This document shows positions 14,357 through 22,488 of a stretch of 64,000 bases of DNA, one piece after another. The stretch lies in the NCBI RefSeq assembly GCF_000712295.1, contig NZ_JMKI01000016.1:45584-109583 (forward strand), written 5' to 3'. This stretch comes from Synergistes jonesii. GTDB lineage: Bacteria; Synergistota; Synergistia; Synergistales; Synergistaceae. Positions within the stretch are counted from its first letter, which is position 1; each line of letters starts with the position of its first letter. The position numbers and the translations under genes are program-made. Under the pieces are notes generated by a model. That model worked only from the letters and a program-made list of their open reading frames with translations, was not told where the DNA came from and ran no database searches.

Positions 14357-15384
14357 CTCCCGGGCTCTTTCAACTTCGCGGCGATTATATAAGGCAGCGT
14401 CCATATGTGGGCGCGGAAGAGGTTGTCCGCCAGCTGTTTTTTAAGGCGCTTTACGCAGTCCGCCGAATGTATGTGCGTGAAGGCCGGAGAGGAGAGCCCC
14501 GAGAGCATCAGCCTTATCAGTTCGTCTTCGCTGCGGCAGTACGGCGTGAGTCTCAGGTAGCGCCAGTAAAGGTCGTCGACGTACGGGCGCGTGCAGGCGA
14601 CCCACGGCTTCGCCGCGCCGCCCGCCATGTGCCATATCGAGCCGCGCAGATCCTCTTCGCCCACGCCGCCTGCGTCGATGCGGTTGAATTTTTCATCTAT
14701 CAGCAGCTTGTCCTTCGCGAAAATATAATTTAGGCAGTCCTGGTCGGCGAGGGTTATGCATTTTTTATATTTAGCGTAGAAATCTTCGACGGCTTTCAAA
14801 AAGTCGTACTCTTCGCGCAGCTTTTTTAGATTCATCAGCAGCACCCCGGCGTTGAAGTAGCCGTCGCGCGATACGCCCAAGACATCCCACACCAGGCCGA
14901 GGCGCCACGGAACGGGCGCGCCTTTGATATAATCGAGCGACCAGACGTCGCGCGCCGCGGCGACAGCGAAATTTTCCAGCGGGACGTCCCACAGCTCCGC
15001 GATGTCCATGTTGACCGCGATGTCGCAGTCGAGATAGATTATCTTATCGGCGCCTACTATCTCCGGCAGCAGCAGCCTGTAGAGCGTGCCGCGCGCGCCG
15101 TCCGCCGTCAGACGGCTTACGTCGATATTTTTTCCCTCTATCATGCTGCCGGCGTTGATAAAGTCCGCGCTCTGCCCGAAGTCCCCCGCGGTCGTTGCGA
15201 GCTTGTTTCTGTTCTCCTCCGTCAGCGTCTCGTCGTGTATTATATGAACGCATACGCTCTCCTTTGTGTTGGCGAAGATCGACGCCATCGTGACGGCGGC
15301 GTGGCGCGAATAGCCTCCCTTCGGGTCGCAGAACGCAAGCGCGATATGGATGGTCTCTTTCTGCAAATCTTTCACAGCCTTCAT
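14353..15384 (-). CDS. Glycosyltransferase family 8 protein (LPS core type)
   Basis: A 343-residue GT8 retaining transferase, similar in layout to WaaJ/WaaO LPS glucosyl/galactosyltransferases. It has the N-terminal segment VTMASIFANT, the DxD metal site in IIYLDCDIAV, the FNAGVLLMNL motif, and the late HMAGGAAKPW histidine typical of the family. It is translationally coupled to the GT4 gene downstream. Upstream lies a 27-base gap and then a remnant of another gene. Confidence 0.88.
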   Translation of the reverse strand: MKAVKDLQKETIHIALAFCDPKGGYSRHAAVTMASIFANTKESVCVHIIHDETLTEENRNKLATTAGDFGQSADFINAGSMIEGKNIDVSRLTADGARGTLYRLLLPEIVGADKIIYLDCDIAVNMDIAELWDVPLENFAVAAARDVWSLDYIKGAPVPWRLGLVWDVLGVSRDGYFNAGVLLMNLKKLREEYDFLKAVEDFYAKYKKCITLADQDCLNYIFAKDKLLIDEKFNRIDAGGVGEEDLRGSIWHMAGGAAKPWVACTRPYVDDLYWRYLRLTPYCRSEDELIRLMLSGLSSPAFTHIHSADCVKRLKKQLADNLFRAHIWTLPYIIAAKLKEPGR

Positions 15385-15411
15385 ACGCGCCCCAAGCGGC
15401 GCTCCGTCTCC

Positions 15412-15537
15412 TCACAGGCGGACGTTGCCGACCGCCGTGAACCAGTGCCCTTCGGCCTCACGGAGTGAATAATAAAGCCTCCAGCCGCTATTGTCTTTTA
15501 TAAGCGAGGCTTTGTAAAGGCTTTTCTCTCCGCGGCG
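15412..15537 (-). pseudogene. C-terminal remnant of a second glycosidase-like gene
   Basis: About 41 codons ending in TGA encode KSLYKASLIKD, WRLYYS and HWFTAV. These match, in the same order and spacing, KSLYKGSLLKD, FRLYFS and HWFTAL at the C-terminus of the intact protein encoded at 11090-12166; roughly half the residues are identical. There is no start codon with a ribosome site. The reading frame continues directly from the stop codon of the preceding GT2 gene. This looks like the tail of a duplicated gene whose body was deleted. Confidence 0.75.
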
Positions 15538-16539
15538 TCAACGCCCCGCGTAGCCGCTGTATTTGCTATAATACAGCGACGGCAGCAGCAGAGCGGCGCA
15601 GCCGCGCAGGAAGACCTCCGGCTTGATGAAAAACGCGCCGCGGCTCTTAAGTATCGCGCGCCTTATGTCCTTAGACGAAAGCAGCGCGTCGAAGCGCTCC
15701 CTTTGGCCGCTCATCGCGAAATAGGAAAGCAGCCGGAGGTACGCCAGGGGCAGGAGCATATCCTCGGCCAAGAGGCGAGGCCTTTTCCCGCTCGCGTTCC
15801 TTCTTATATACTCGGCCTCGCGGAAGTGCGCCTCGGTGTGATGCAGATAGCGCTCGATTTTCTTTTTTCTATTTTTTATCTCGGCGCGCGACCCCATCGC
15901 CTCGTGCTGGACGTAGATGTAAAGGCAGTCCGGCACGAAGGAGCACTTATTCGCGCGGCAGAGGACCTTTATCAGGAATTCTACGTCCTCGCCGGCGCTG
16001 CAGCCGTCCTTGTAGGCGATCGCACTGCCCGTCAGGAAATCTTTTCTGTAAAGGGTCGCGCAGTGCGGGATGTCGAGCTTGTTCAGTATGCGCAGCTCCA
16101 ATACCTCTTCCATGCTCAGCCCCTCCGGCACGACAAGGGGAAAATCTTTCACCTCTCCGCTCAATGGGTCGTGCGTCTTATAGCCGCACGACGCGAAGTC
16201 GCCGCCGTTTTCCGTGATTGAGGCGTGCAGCGCGGAGATAAAACCCGTCTCCGCCATGTCGTCGCCGTCGAAAAAGAGGACGTATCTGCCCGACGATTCG
16301 CGCAGCCCCCTGTTTCTCGCCGACGAGCAGCCGACGTTTTTTCCGAGGCGTATCAGCTTATAATTTCTTCCGCCGCGCGAAAGTATCTCACAGGCGCGCT
16401 GCGCGCCGCCGTCCGTCGAAGCGTCGTCGACCGCGACGATCTCCAAATCTGCGAAATCCTGCCGGATGAGGGAGCCGAGAGTCGCGGGCAGCATCTCCCT
16501 CTGATTATATATCGGGACTATGACGCTGACTTCGCTCAA
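15538..16539 (-). CDS. Glycosyltransferase family 2 protein
   Basis: A 333-residue GT-A fold inverting transferase. The N-terminal domain (1-220) begins VSVIVPIYNQREMLPATLGS and carries VAVDDASTDGG and the DxD in LFFDGDDMAETG. The C-terminal third is basic and partly hydrophobic, possibly membrane-associated. The start is TTG with a GGTGG site. The stop is followed without a break by a fragment of a glycosidase gene, so the 3' boundary may be a deletion scar. Confidence 0.9.
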   Translation of the reverse strand: MSEVSVIVPIYNQREMLPATLGSLIRQDFADLEIVAVDDASTDGGAQRACEILSRGGRNYKLIRLGKNVGCSSARNRGLRESSGRYVLFFDGDDMAETGFISALHASITENGGDFASCGYKTHDPLSGEVKDFPLVVPEGLSMEEVLELRILNKLDIPHCATLYRKDFLTGSAIAYKDGCSAGEDVEFLIKVLCRANKCSFVPDCLYIYVQHEAMGSRAEIKNRKKKIERYLHHTEAHFREAEYIRRNASGKRPRLLAEDMLLPLAYLRLLSYFAMSGQRERFDALLSSKDIRRAILKSRGAFFIKPEVFLRGCAALLLPSLYYSKYSGYAGR

Positions 16540-16632
16540 CGCACGCCCACCGCCTCTATCAGGAATCTCCCGCGGGCAGGCCTGCCCATATGAACGGTCG
16601 AACGAAGACGGCGCCGGCGCGATAAAACTCGG

Positions 16633-18330
16633 TTAAGCGCCGTCATTCGCCGCTCCATCTTCATCTTTCCACTCCACAAGACGAGGGACTTCGTCCAGAA
16701 TAGATTTGTACTGCTCAAGGGAGCCGTCCTTTCCTTCCGGATCCAGCCGCATATATCTTTCATATTTTTCCCTTCTTTTATCCTCGTCTATCCATCCGTA
16801 GTGCTTCAGCCTCAGCGAAGAATTGCGGCTTTTAAGGTACTTTATGTTGTTAGGCATCCTACCGCAATGTTGGTTGGTGCGTTTCGTAAATAGATATTGA
16901 AAGTCTTCGTCGTAGCGCAGCATGAAGGCTTCGTAGCGCAGGTGGGCGTTCCATAAGGAATCTTCGCGATAGTGCTTTTCGTCCCATAAGTCATAGCGCC
17001 GAAAAGCATACACATAAACGTAAGGGTCTTCGCTCAGGACTCTCCGTATGTCATTCTTGAAGCGAGCCTCGAAGATTTCGTCCGCATCCAGAAAGAGCAC
17101 CCATTCTGGGCGCATTTTTACAGTCTCTTCCCACTGAAGCCGCCGCAAGCGCCATTCCGTGGAAAACATCGATACGCTGTTTCTGATGATTTTATGCGGT
17201 ATATTTTTCAGAGCCTCTTCGCAGACTCGGACCGTATCGTCGGTGCTCGCGTCGTCTATAATGACGGCGTCGTCGATGTATTCCGCACAGCTTGCCAGCA
17301 TCTTCGCCAGATATGCCGAAGCTTCGTTTCTCACAACCATCGAAAGCGTTATCTTAGGGACGTCCGATCCGACGTTTTTCTTAAAGCGCCGCAGCAAAGC
17401 GGTAAGTTTAGTGTTCCATCTTATTTCTTCGTATATATGATACAGCCTATACCTTACGCCCGTTTTCATCACGCGCAGATACTTCCTCGCTTTATCGCTG
17501 AATGACAAATCATCCATCTCGTCTGTAAATGAAAAGCCGCTTTTTTTATATTCAGCCACGCCCCGAAGGTAGCTCTCTCTGTATATATGATAAGCCGGAT
17601 AAAACGTATCCACGAACAGCTCAAAGCCGGCGGCGACGGCGCGAATGCAAAAAGCGCGGTCTTCCCCCCAGAATGAGATGTTATAGAGCTTGTCAAAGTT
17701 TACCCCCGCCGACAGCACTTTTTGTGAAATGAGAGTACAGGCGCCCAAGCCGCCTACCCTGTAGGTCCCCTTTTCTTTCAGCGCAGAGATGAACTCCATC
17801 TTCTTCACGGTCCGGTAAAGGCGGTTTTTTGTTCTGGGATCGGCCGGGTCGTACAAGAAGCCTTGATCCATCAGCCATACCTGCGGCTCATAGTCGTCGC
17901 CCTTCGATACCTTTGTCCAAAAAATGTTCGACACTATCTCTCTGTCGACGGAAAGGAGCCGCCGCAGCGTTTCAGGATGCAATACCAAGTCTGAATCCAC
18001 TAAAAATAGAAAGTCGCACCCCATTTTCCGAGCATAGTCTATGATGGCATTTTTCAGCCCGGCGACTCTCTCTATCAGCTCGCCATCCCAATTATGTCCG
18101 TCGTATGACGTCCTGTTTAAAAAAATCATGCTGGAGTCCACAATATCCACTTCAGCGTTATCAGCCTTAAACGTACGCAACAAATCGGAGGATTCTGAAG
18201 CGTCACAATCGTCGACAAACAGGTATGCGACCTGTAGATCCTCTTTGTTCAGCTCGCTCAACGAGAGCAAAAATTCTCTTAATATATTTGCCTTTTGCCT
18301 AACCGGACTTCCGATTAAAATTTTCTTCAA
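16633..18330 (-). CDS. Two-domain glycosyltransferase (two GT-A modules)
   Basis: A 565-residue protein with two predicted GT-A modules. The first (about 1-240) has FVDDCDASESS and a DSD-type metal site in LFLVDSDLVLHPETL, and WGEDRAFCIRAVAAG. The second (about 325-565) is GT2-like with ITLSMVVRNEASAYL, VIIDDASTDDT and WVLFLDADEIFEA. The start is TTG with a GAGGTG site. The DNA is clearly poorer in GC than its neighbours; one sampled line, 17401-17460, has 22 G+C of 60. That suggests recent acquisition. The enzyme may add two sugars in succession. Confidence 0.85.
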   Translation of the reverse strand: MKKILIGSPVRQKANILREFLLSLSELNKEDLQVAYLFVDDCDASESSDLLRTFKADNAEVDIVDSSMIFLNRTSYDGHNWDGELIERVAGLKNAIIDYARKMGCDFLFLVDSDLVLHPETLRRLLSVDREIVSNIFWTKVSKGDDYEPQVWLMDQGFLYDPADPRTKNRLYRTVKKMEFISALKEKGTYRVGGLGACTLISQKVLSAGVNFDKLYNISFWGEDRAFCIRAVAAGFELFVDTFYPAYHIYRESYLRGVAEYKKSGFSFTDEMDDLSFSDKARKYLRVMKTGVRYRLYHIYEEIRWNTKLTALLRRFKKNVGSDVPKITLSMVVRNEASAYLAKMLASCAEYIDDAVIIDDASTDDTVRVCEEALKNIPHKIIRNSVSMFSTEWRLRRLQWEETVKMRPEWVLFLDADEIFEARFKNDIRRVLSEDPYVYVYAFRRYDLWDEKHYREDSLWNAHLRYEAFMLRYDEDFQYLFTKRTNQHCGRMPNNIKYLKSRNSSLRLKHYGWIDEDKRREKYERYMRLDPEGKDGSLEQYKSILDEVPRLVEWKDEDGAANDGA

Positions 18331-18359
18331 ACCGACTACACCTCATCAATATGACCTGC

Positions 18360-19637
18360 TTACAGCGGATTTGTCCTCTTTTCTTCGCACATGACCGGCG
18401 CAAACACAAGGCATGCGGTACTCCAAAACGGTATCATGATTTGCCTGCGGACATAAAAGAACGATTCCACCGATCCCGCCACAGCAAAAAGAATCAAGAT
18501 AGACACCACGACAAAGGGCACGGCGGAGCGGTCTTTATCTACGACGATCTTCTTCGCCGCCGCAATAAACAACGACGCTATAGACGCGAAATAAAGCAGC
18601 GCCCCCAGCATTCCAGTGTGGAAGGCCGCCTCAATATAGCTCGAATGGGGGTGCGGCTTTCTTATTTTTGAATAATCATAGTAGTCGACCCAGCCAAACC
18701 CCGTCGCTTTTTTTAACCGGACTAAATCCATGGCTTCCGTCCAAATTTCGTCTCTTTTCGTCGTAAAATCGGAAAAATCTCTATTTATCATACTCAACTG
18801 CCTGTACTGGTCGAATACCTCTTTTTTTATATCTTTGACGCACATGGCGGCAGAAAAAACGCAAATCAGCACTAAGAGCGCCAGAGAAAAATTTTTCAAA
18901 CTGAGGGAATGCCTTATCTCCCGGCTGGAGAGCATATAGGGCACGATAAACAAGAGCTGGGCCGCCAAAGAAACCATTATGGTAAGGTAATAGGTCAGAA
19001 CGGCCACGATCACCATCTCGATAATGCCTGCGGCGAGCAGCTGCTTGCGCCTCCTGGATTCCCCCGCCTCTGTCAATTTATAAAACAACCACGGCAGCAA
19101 CGCCAGGATGATCATTCCGGCGTGCAATGTGTACTTGCAAAGAACCCATTCTATCTCATCGGTCTTGGCAAAGCCGAGATATGCCCTCTGGATGAAAGAG
19201 ACGGTGGCAAAAAATATCCCGCTGCTTATTGACAAAGCGCTCATACGTTTGACAAAAAAATCATCCCTTGCGTAGAGCATGACGCCATAAACCCACAGCG
19301 CCACCTCAATGGGCCTGGCCACACCTTTAAGACGTTCCGCCAGCGCCTCGTCGCCGAATAACATTGGATCAAGGATCACCCAGGCCAAGAAAACGCATAA
19401 CGTCACCATCGCAAATTTTGTAAAGCTATCCCATCTATCCGTACTTATATCCCGCCGCTTTCCCTTAGTAAGCAGAAGAGCGGCAAAAAGGGAAACCCGC
19501 CTTAATAAATCCGGCAGATACCAGCCAAAGCATATCGAAAAGATGAACAAAGTCTGCGCCATTCTGAAACGGCGGCCATCGTCGCCCATAAAGCCGCGTA
19601 CACGGCATTTTATCTGCGCAACATAAGGAAAGTCCAT
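18360..19637 (-). CDS. O-antigen ligase/polymerase-like membrane protein (Wzy_C type)
   Basis: A 425-residue polytopic membrane protein with about ten hydrophobic segments. The large periplasmic loop has the ligase-family signature RDEIWTEAMDLVR ... GFGW and then KPHPHSSYIEAAFHTGMLG. Proteins of this family either join O-antigen to lipid A-core (WaaL) or polymerise repeat units (Wzy); these cannot be told apart here. The ATG at 19637 fits the GGGGAGG site better than the GTG two codons earlier. It is the first gene of the glycan operon and lies in AT-richer DNA. Confidence 0.82.
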   Translation of the reverse strand: MDFPYVAQIKCRVRGFMGDDGRRFRMAQTLFIFSICFGWYLPDLLRRVSLFAALLLTKGKRRDISTDRWDSFTKFAMVTLCVFLAWVILDPMLFGDEALAERLKGVARPIEVALWVYGVMLYARDDFFVKRMSALSISSGIFFATVSFIQRAYLGFAKTDEIEWVLCKYTLHAGMIILALLPWLFYKLTEAGESRRRKQLLAAGIIEMVIVAVLTYYLTIMVSLAAQLLFIVPYMLSSREIRHSLSLKNFSLALLVLICVFSAAMCVKDIKKEVFDQYRQLSMINRDFSDFTTKRDEIWTEAMDLVRLKKATGFGWVDYYDYSKIRKPHPHSSYIEAAFHTGMLGALLYFASIASLFIAAAKKIVVDKDRSAVPFVVVSILILFAVAGSVESFFYVRRQIMIPFWSTACLVFAPVMCEEKRTNPL

Positions 19638-19752
19638 CGGCACTTACCTCCCCAAATGATATAAATTCCGCAACAGGGCTAAACCCAACGCCACTCCGTA
19701 AGACGCATCAAAAATCTTTTCACAAGATAAAGCGCTTATTTTTCCCGTCCAC

Positions 19753-19782
19753 ATAATACACAATACTAACATAAGAATATAA
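19753..19782 (-). promoter_or_regulatory. Candidate promoter of the glycan operon
   Basis: Minus-strand TTATAT (19777-19782) and TATTAT (19753-19758), 18 bases apart, in the AT-rich 184-base gap between the secretion genes and the ligase gene. The boxes are weak, and no gene was seen in this gap. Confidence 0.35.
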
Positions 19783-19821
19783 CGCGTCTATAACAAAACG
19801 GGCGGTAAACGCGCATCGCGC

Positions 19822-20991
19822 CTACCCTCCGGCCAAGCTCGACAGGTCGAATATCGGCAAAAGCACCGCGATCACCACGAAGCCTACGAGCGCGCCCATG
19901 AGCAATATTATCATAGGCTCGGCGAGCGTGGCCCACTTCTGCATCGAGCTCTGCGCGTACTCCCAGCAGTTCCGGCCGAGGCGCTCCGCCGCGTCGGGAA
20001 GGCTGCCGCCGCTCTCTCCGACACGGATTATCGTCACGATCTCCTCTGGGAAGGAGCCCTCTCTTTCCAGCGCCTGCGAGAAGCGGTAGCCCTCTCTGAT
20101 GCGCTCGGCGACGGCGGGCAGGCGCCCCTTGACCGGGTCGAGCGGCTCCGTCAGCCTGAGCGCCTGAACGAGCGGCATGCCCGAGCGCAGCAGAGTCCCG
20201 GTCTGGCTGAATATGAGGGAAAAGGTCATGTTGTCGCGGATGTCCTTGAAGAAGGGCAGAGAAATTTTTCTGCCGCTGCGCCTTATCCATAAAAACGCGG
20301 CGAGCGCGACGAGGAGGAAGGGGGCGAAGCCGACGCGCACCGCGTCGGAGAGGAATATCAACGCTTTCGTGACGAAGGGCAGTTCGGCGCCTGATTCGAC
20401 GACTAAGGCCGTCAGCTTGGGCACGACGAAGCTGAGCAGGAAGACGACGACGCCGAGCCCAACGAAGAGCATCAGCACGGGGTAGGTCAGCGACGATTGG
20501 ATTTTACGGCGCAGAGATATTTCGTTCTGTATCAGCTCCGCGGCCTTTTCGAGAATGTCAGCCAAAGAGGCGGACATTTCGCCTGACTCGACCATGCCGA
20601 CGAGGCTCTCTCGGAAGACGCCGAGCGAGGCCATCGACGCGGCGAGAGAGCGCCCGTCTTCGACGGATTCACGGAGCCGCGTGTATATGGGCTTGAGGTT
20701 TTTATCGAGGGTCTGTTTCTGAAGCAGCGCGAGAATCTCTGTCAGCGAAAGCCCGCTCCTCATGAAGGAGGAGAGAGTCGTGCAGAAGATATGCTGCTCT
20801 TCCAACGTAAGTTTTTTCGCGCGCCTCCGCCCCGTCGGCGAAAAGGCCCGCGGCCTCTGCTCCTTGACGGAGACCACCGTGTATTTCTGAGCGGCGAGCT
20901 CGCGCAGCAGATCGTTTTCTCCCGCGGCCTCTCTGCTCAGCGTTTTTTTTTCGCCGTCGGCCGTATAGACCTCGGCTCTGTAGAGCGGCAT
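19822..20991 (-). CDS. gspF: GspF: type II secretion inner-membrane platform protein
   Basis: The polytopic inner-membrane protein on which the pseudopilus is assembled. The 389-residue protein has two repeats of the T2SSF domain: EQHIFCTTLSSFMRSGLSL in the first and FSQTGTLLRSGMPLVQALRL in the second. Three long hydrophobic segments are present, and the family's C-terminal ending is LLPIFDLSSLAGG. The ATG lies two bases after the gspE stop. It is the last gene of the secretion cluster in transcription order. Confidence 0.94.
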   Translation of the reverse strand: MPLYRAEVYTADGEKKTLSREAAGENDLLRELAAQKYTVVSVKEQRPRAFSPTGRRRAKKLTLEEQHIFCTTLSSFMRSGLSLTEILALLQKQTLDKNLKPIYTRLRESVEDGRSLAASMASLGVFRESLVGMVESGEMSASLADILEKAAELIQNEISLRRKIQSSLTYPVLMLFVGLGVVVFLLSFVVPKLTALVVESGAELPFVTKALIFLSDAVRVGFAPFLLVALAAFLWIRRSGRKISLPFFKDIRDNMTFSLIFSQTGTLLRSGMPLVQALRLTEPLDPVKGRLPAVAERIREGYRFSQALEREGSFPEEIVTIIRVGESGGSLPDAAERLGRNCWEYAQSSMQKWATLAEPMIILLMGALVGFVVIAVLLPIFDLSSLAGG

Positions 20992-20993
20992 AA

Positions 20994-22487
20994 TTACGCC
21001 TCGCCTACGACGCGCAGCATCTCTTCCGGCGTTGTCTCGCCGCCGCTTACGGCCCGCAGGCCGAGTTCGAGCAGCGTGGCGAAGCCGCCCTTGCGCGCGA
21101 GCTCCCTTAGTTCGTGCGCCGGAGCGCCGCGCGATATCGCTTCCTGTATCTCCGGCGTCACGTCGAACTGCTCGTAGAGTCCGAAGCGCCCCCTGTAGCC
21201 GCTGCCGCCGCAGTAGTCGCAGCCTTCGCCGCGCCACGCCCTCGTCACGCCGCCCTTAAGCACGATGCCGGAAGTCTCTATCTCTTTCTTACAGCGCGGG
21301 CAGATGCGGCGCACGAGCCGCTGGGCGACGACGCCGAGCAGCGAGCCTGCTATTAGATAGGGCTCGACTCCCATATCCGCAAGGCGCGTCACCGCGCTTA
21401 TCGAGTCGTTGGTGTGCAGCGTCGAAAAGACGAGATGCCCGGTGAGCGACGCCTGTATCCCTATATGCGCGGTGTCGAAGTCGCGCATTTCGCCGATCAT
21501 TATTATGTCCGGGTCCTGACGCAGGATGGAGCGCAGCGCGTTCGCGAAGGTGAGCCCGGCCTTCTCGTTCACCTGCACCTGTCCGACGCCCGGCAGATCG
21601 TATTCGATAGGGTCCTCGACCGTGATGACGTTCACCTGCGGGCGCGCGAGCCTCTGAAGTATCGCGTAAAGGCTCGTGCTTTTGCCGGAGCCCGTCGGCC
21701 CCGTGAACAATATCATACCGTTCGGGCGCCGGATGAGCTCCTCCATCCTTTCACGCTCGAAGGCCTTCATCCCCAGATCCTCAAGGGTGAGAAGCCCACG
21801 CGCTTTGTCGAGCAGGCGGAGGACGAGGCGTTCGCCGTGCTGGGTCGGCAGAGAACTGACGCGGATGTCCACGAGACGCGAACCGAGGCTTATGCCGATT
21901 CTTCCGTCCTGCGGCACGAAGCGCTCCGCGATATCCATGTTCGCCATGACCTTCACGCGGCTGGTCACCGGGGCCTGATGCCCCTTCGAGAGCATGTATC
22001 TGTCGGAGAGCACGCCGTCGATGCGGTAACGCACCGCGACGCGGTCCTCGTAAGGTTCGATGTGTATGTCCGTCGCACGTTCGCGCAGAGATTCCATCAA
22101 TATGCCGTTCACGAGCTTGACTACCGGCGCATCGGCGCTGTCGCTCATGACCTCCTGCCGCGCGAGCTCCGAGAGGTCGTCGATCTCTTCTATCGCGTTC
22201 AGCGTCTCCTCGCCGACGCCGCTCTTTATATCGTAAAGGGCGCGTATCAGATTCTGAATCTCCGCCGGCGCGAAGAGCCTGACCTCCGCGCTCGCGCCGG
22301 CGGAGGCCGCAAGCAGCTGCGCCGCCACAGCGCAGGAGTAATCCGACGCGGCGAAGGTCATCACGCCGCCGCCGAAAGATATCGGGACGAAGCCCCTGTC
22401 GCGCAGCGCGTCAAGGCTGACCCCTTCCGGTATCAGATCGAGGACTTTTTCCGGCGACGCGCCGAGCTCTTTCAACGACTCTGTCAT
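20994..22487 (-). CDS. gspE: GspE: type II secretion ATPase
   Basis: Cytoplasmic hexameric ATPase that powers pseudopilus assembly. In its 497 residues are the N-terminal domain that binds GspL, Walker A GPTGSGKSTS, Asp box DIIMIGEMRD, His box HLVFSTLHTND and the tetracysteine zinc motif (CPRC ... CDYC) of the GspE/PilB family. The stop of gspD is two bases upstream, and the ribosome site is poor, suggesting coupling. Confidence 0.96.
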   Translation of the reverse strand: MTESLKELGASPEKVLDLIPEGVSLDALRDRGFVPISFGGGVMTFAASDYSCAVAAQLLAASAGASAEVRLFAPAEIQNLIRALYDIKSGVGEETLNAIEEIDDLSELARQEVMSDSADAPVVKLVNGILMESLRERATDIHIEPYEDRVAVRYRIDGVLSDRYMLSKGHQAPVTSRVKVMANMDIAERFVPQDGRIGISLGSRLVDIRVSSLPTQHGERLVLRLLDKARGLLTLEDLGMKAFERERMEELIRRPNGMILFTGPTGSGKSTSLYAILQRLARPQVNVITVEDPIEYDLPGVGQVQVNEKAGLTFANALRSILRQDPDIIMIGEMRDFDTAHIGIQASLTGHLVFSTLHTNDSISAVTRLADMGVEPYLIAGSLLGVVAQRLVRRICPRCKKEIETSGIVLKGGVTRAWRGEGCDYCGGSGYRGRFGLYEQFDVTPEIQEAISRGAPAHELRELARKGGFATLLELGLRAVSGGETTPEEMLRVVGEA

Positions 22488-22488
22488 C

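Noticed and set aside
16536..16763. Short minus-strand open frame spanning the gap between the two-domain GT and the GT2 gene
   Set aside because: Most of it shadows the two-domain GT in another frame. Only about 17 codons lie in the gap, too few to support a gene or a remnant.
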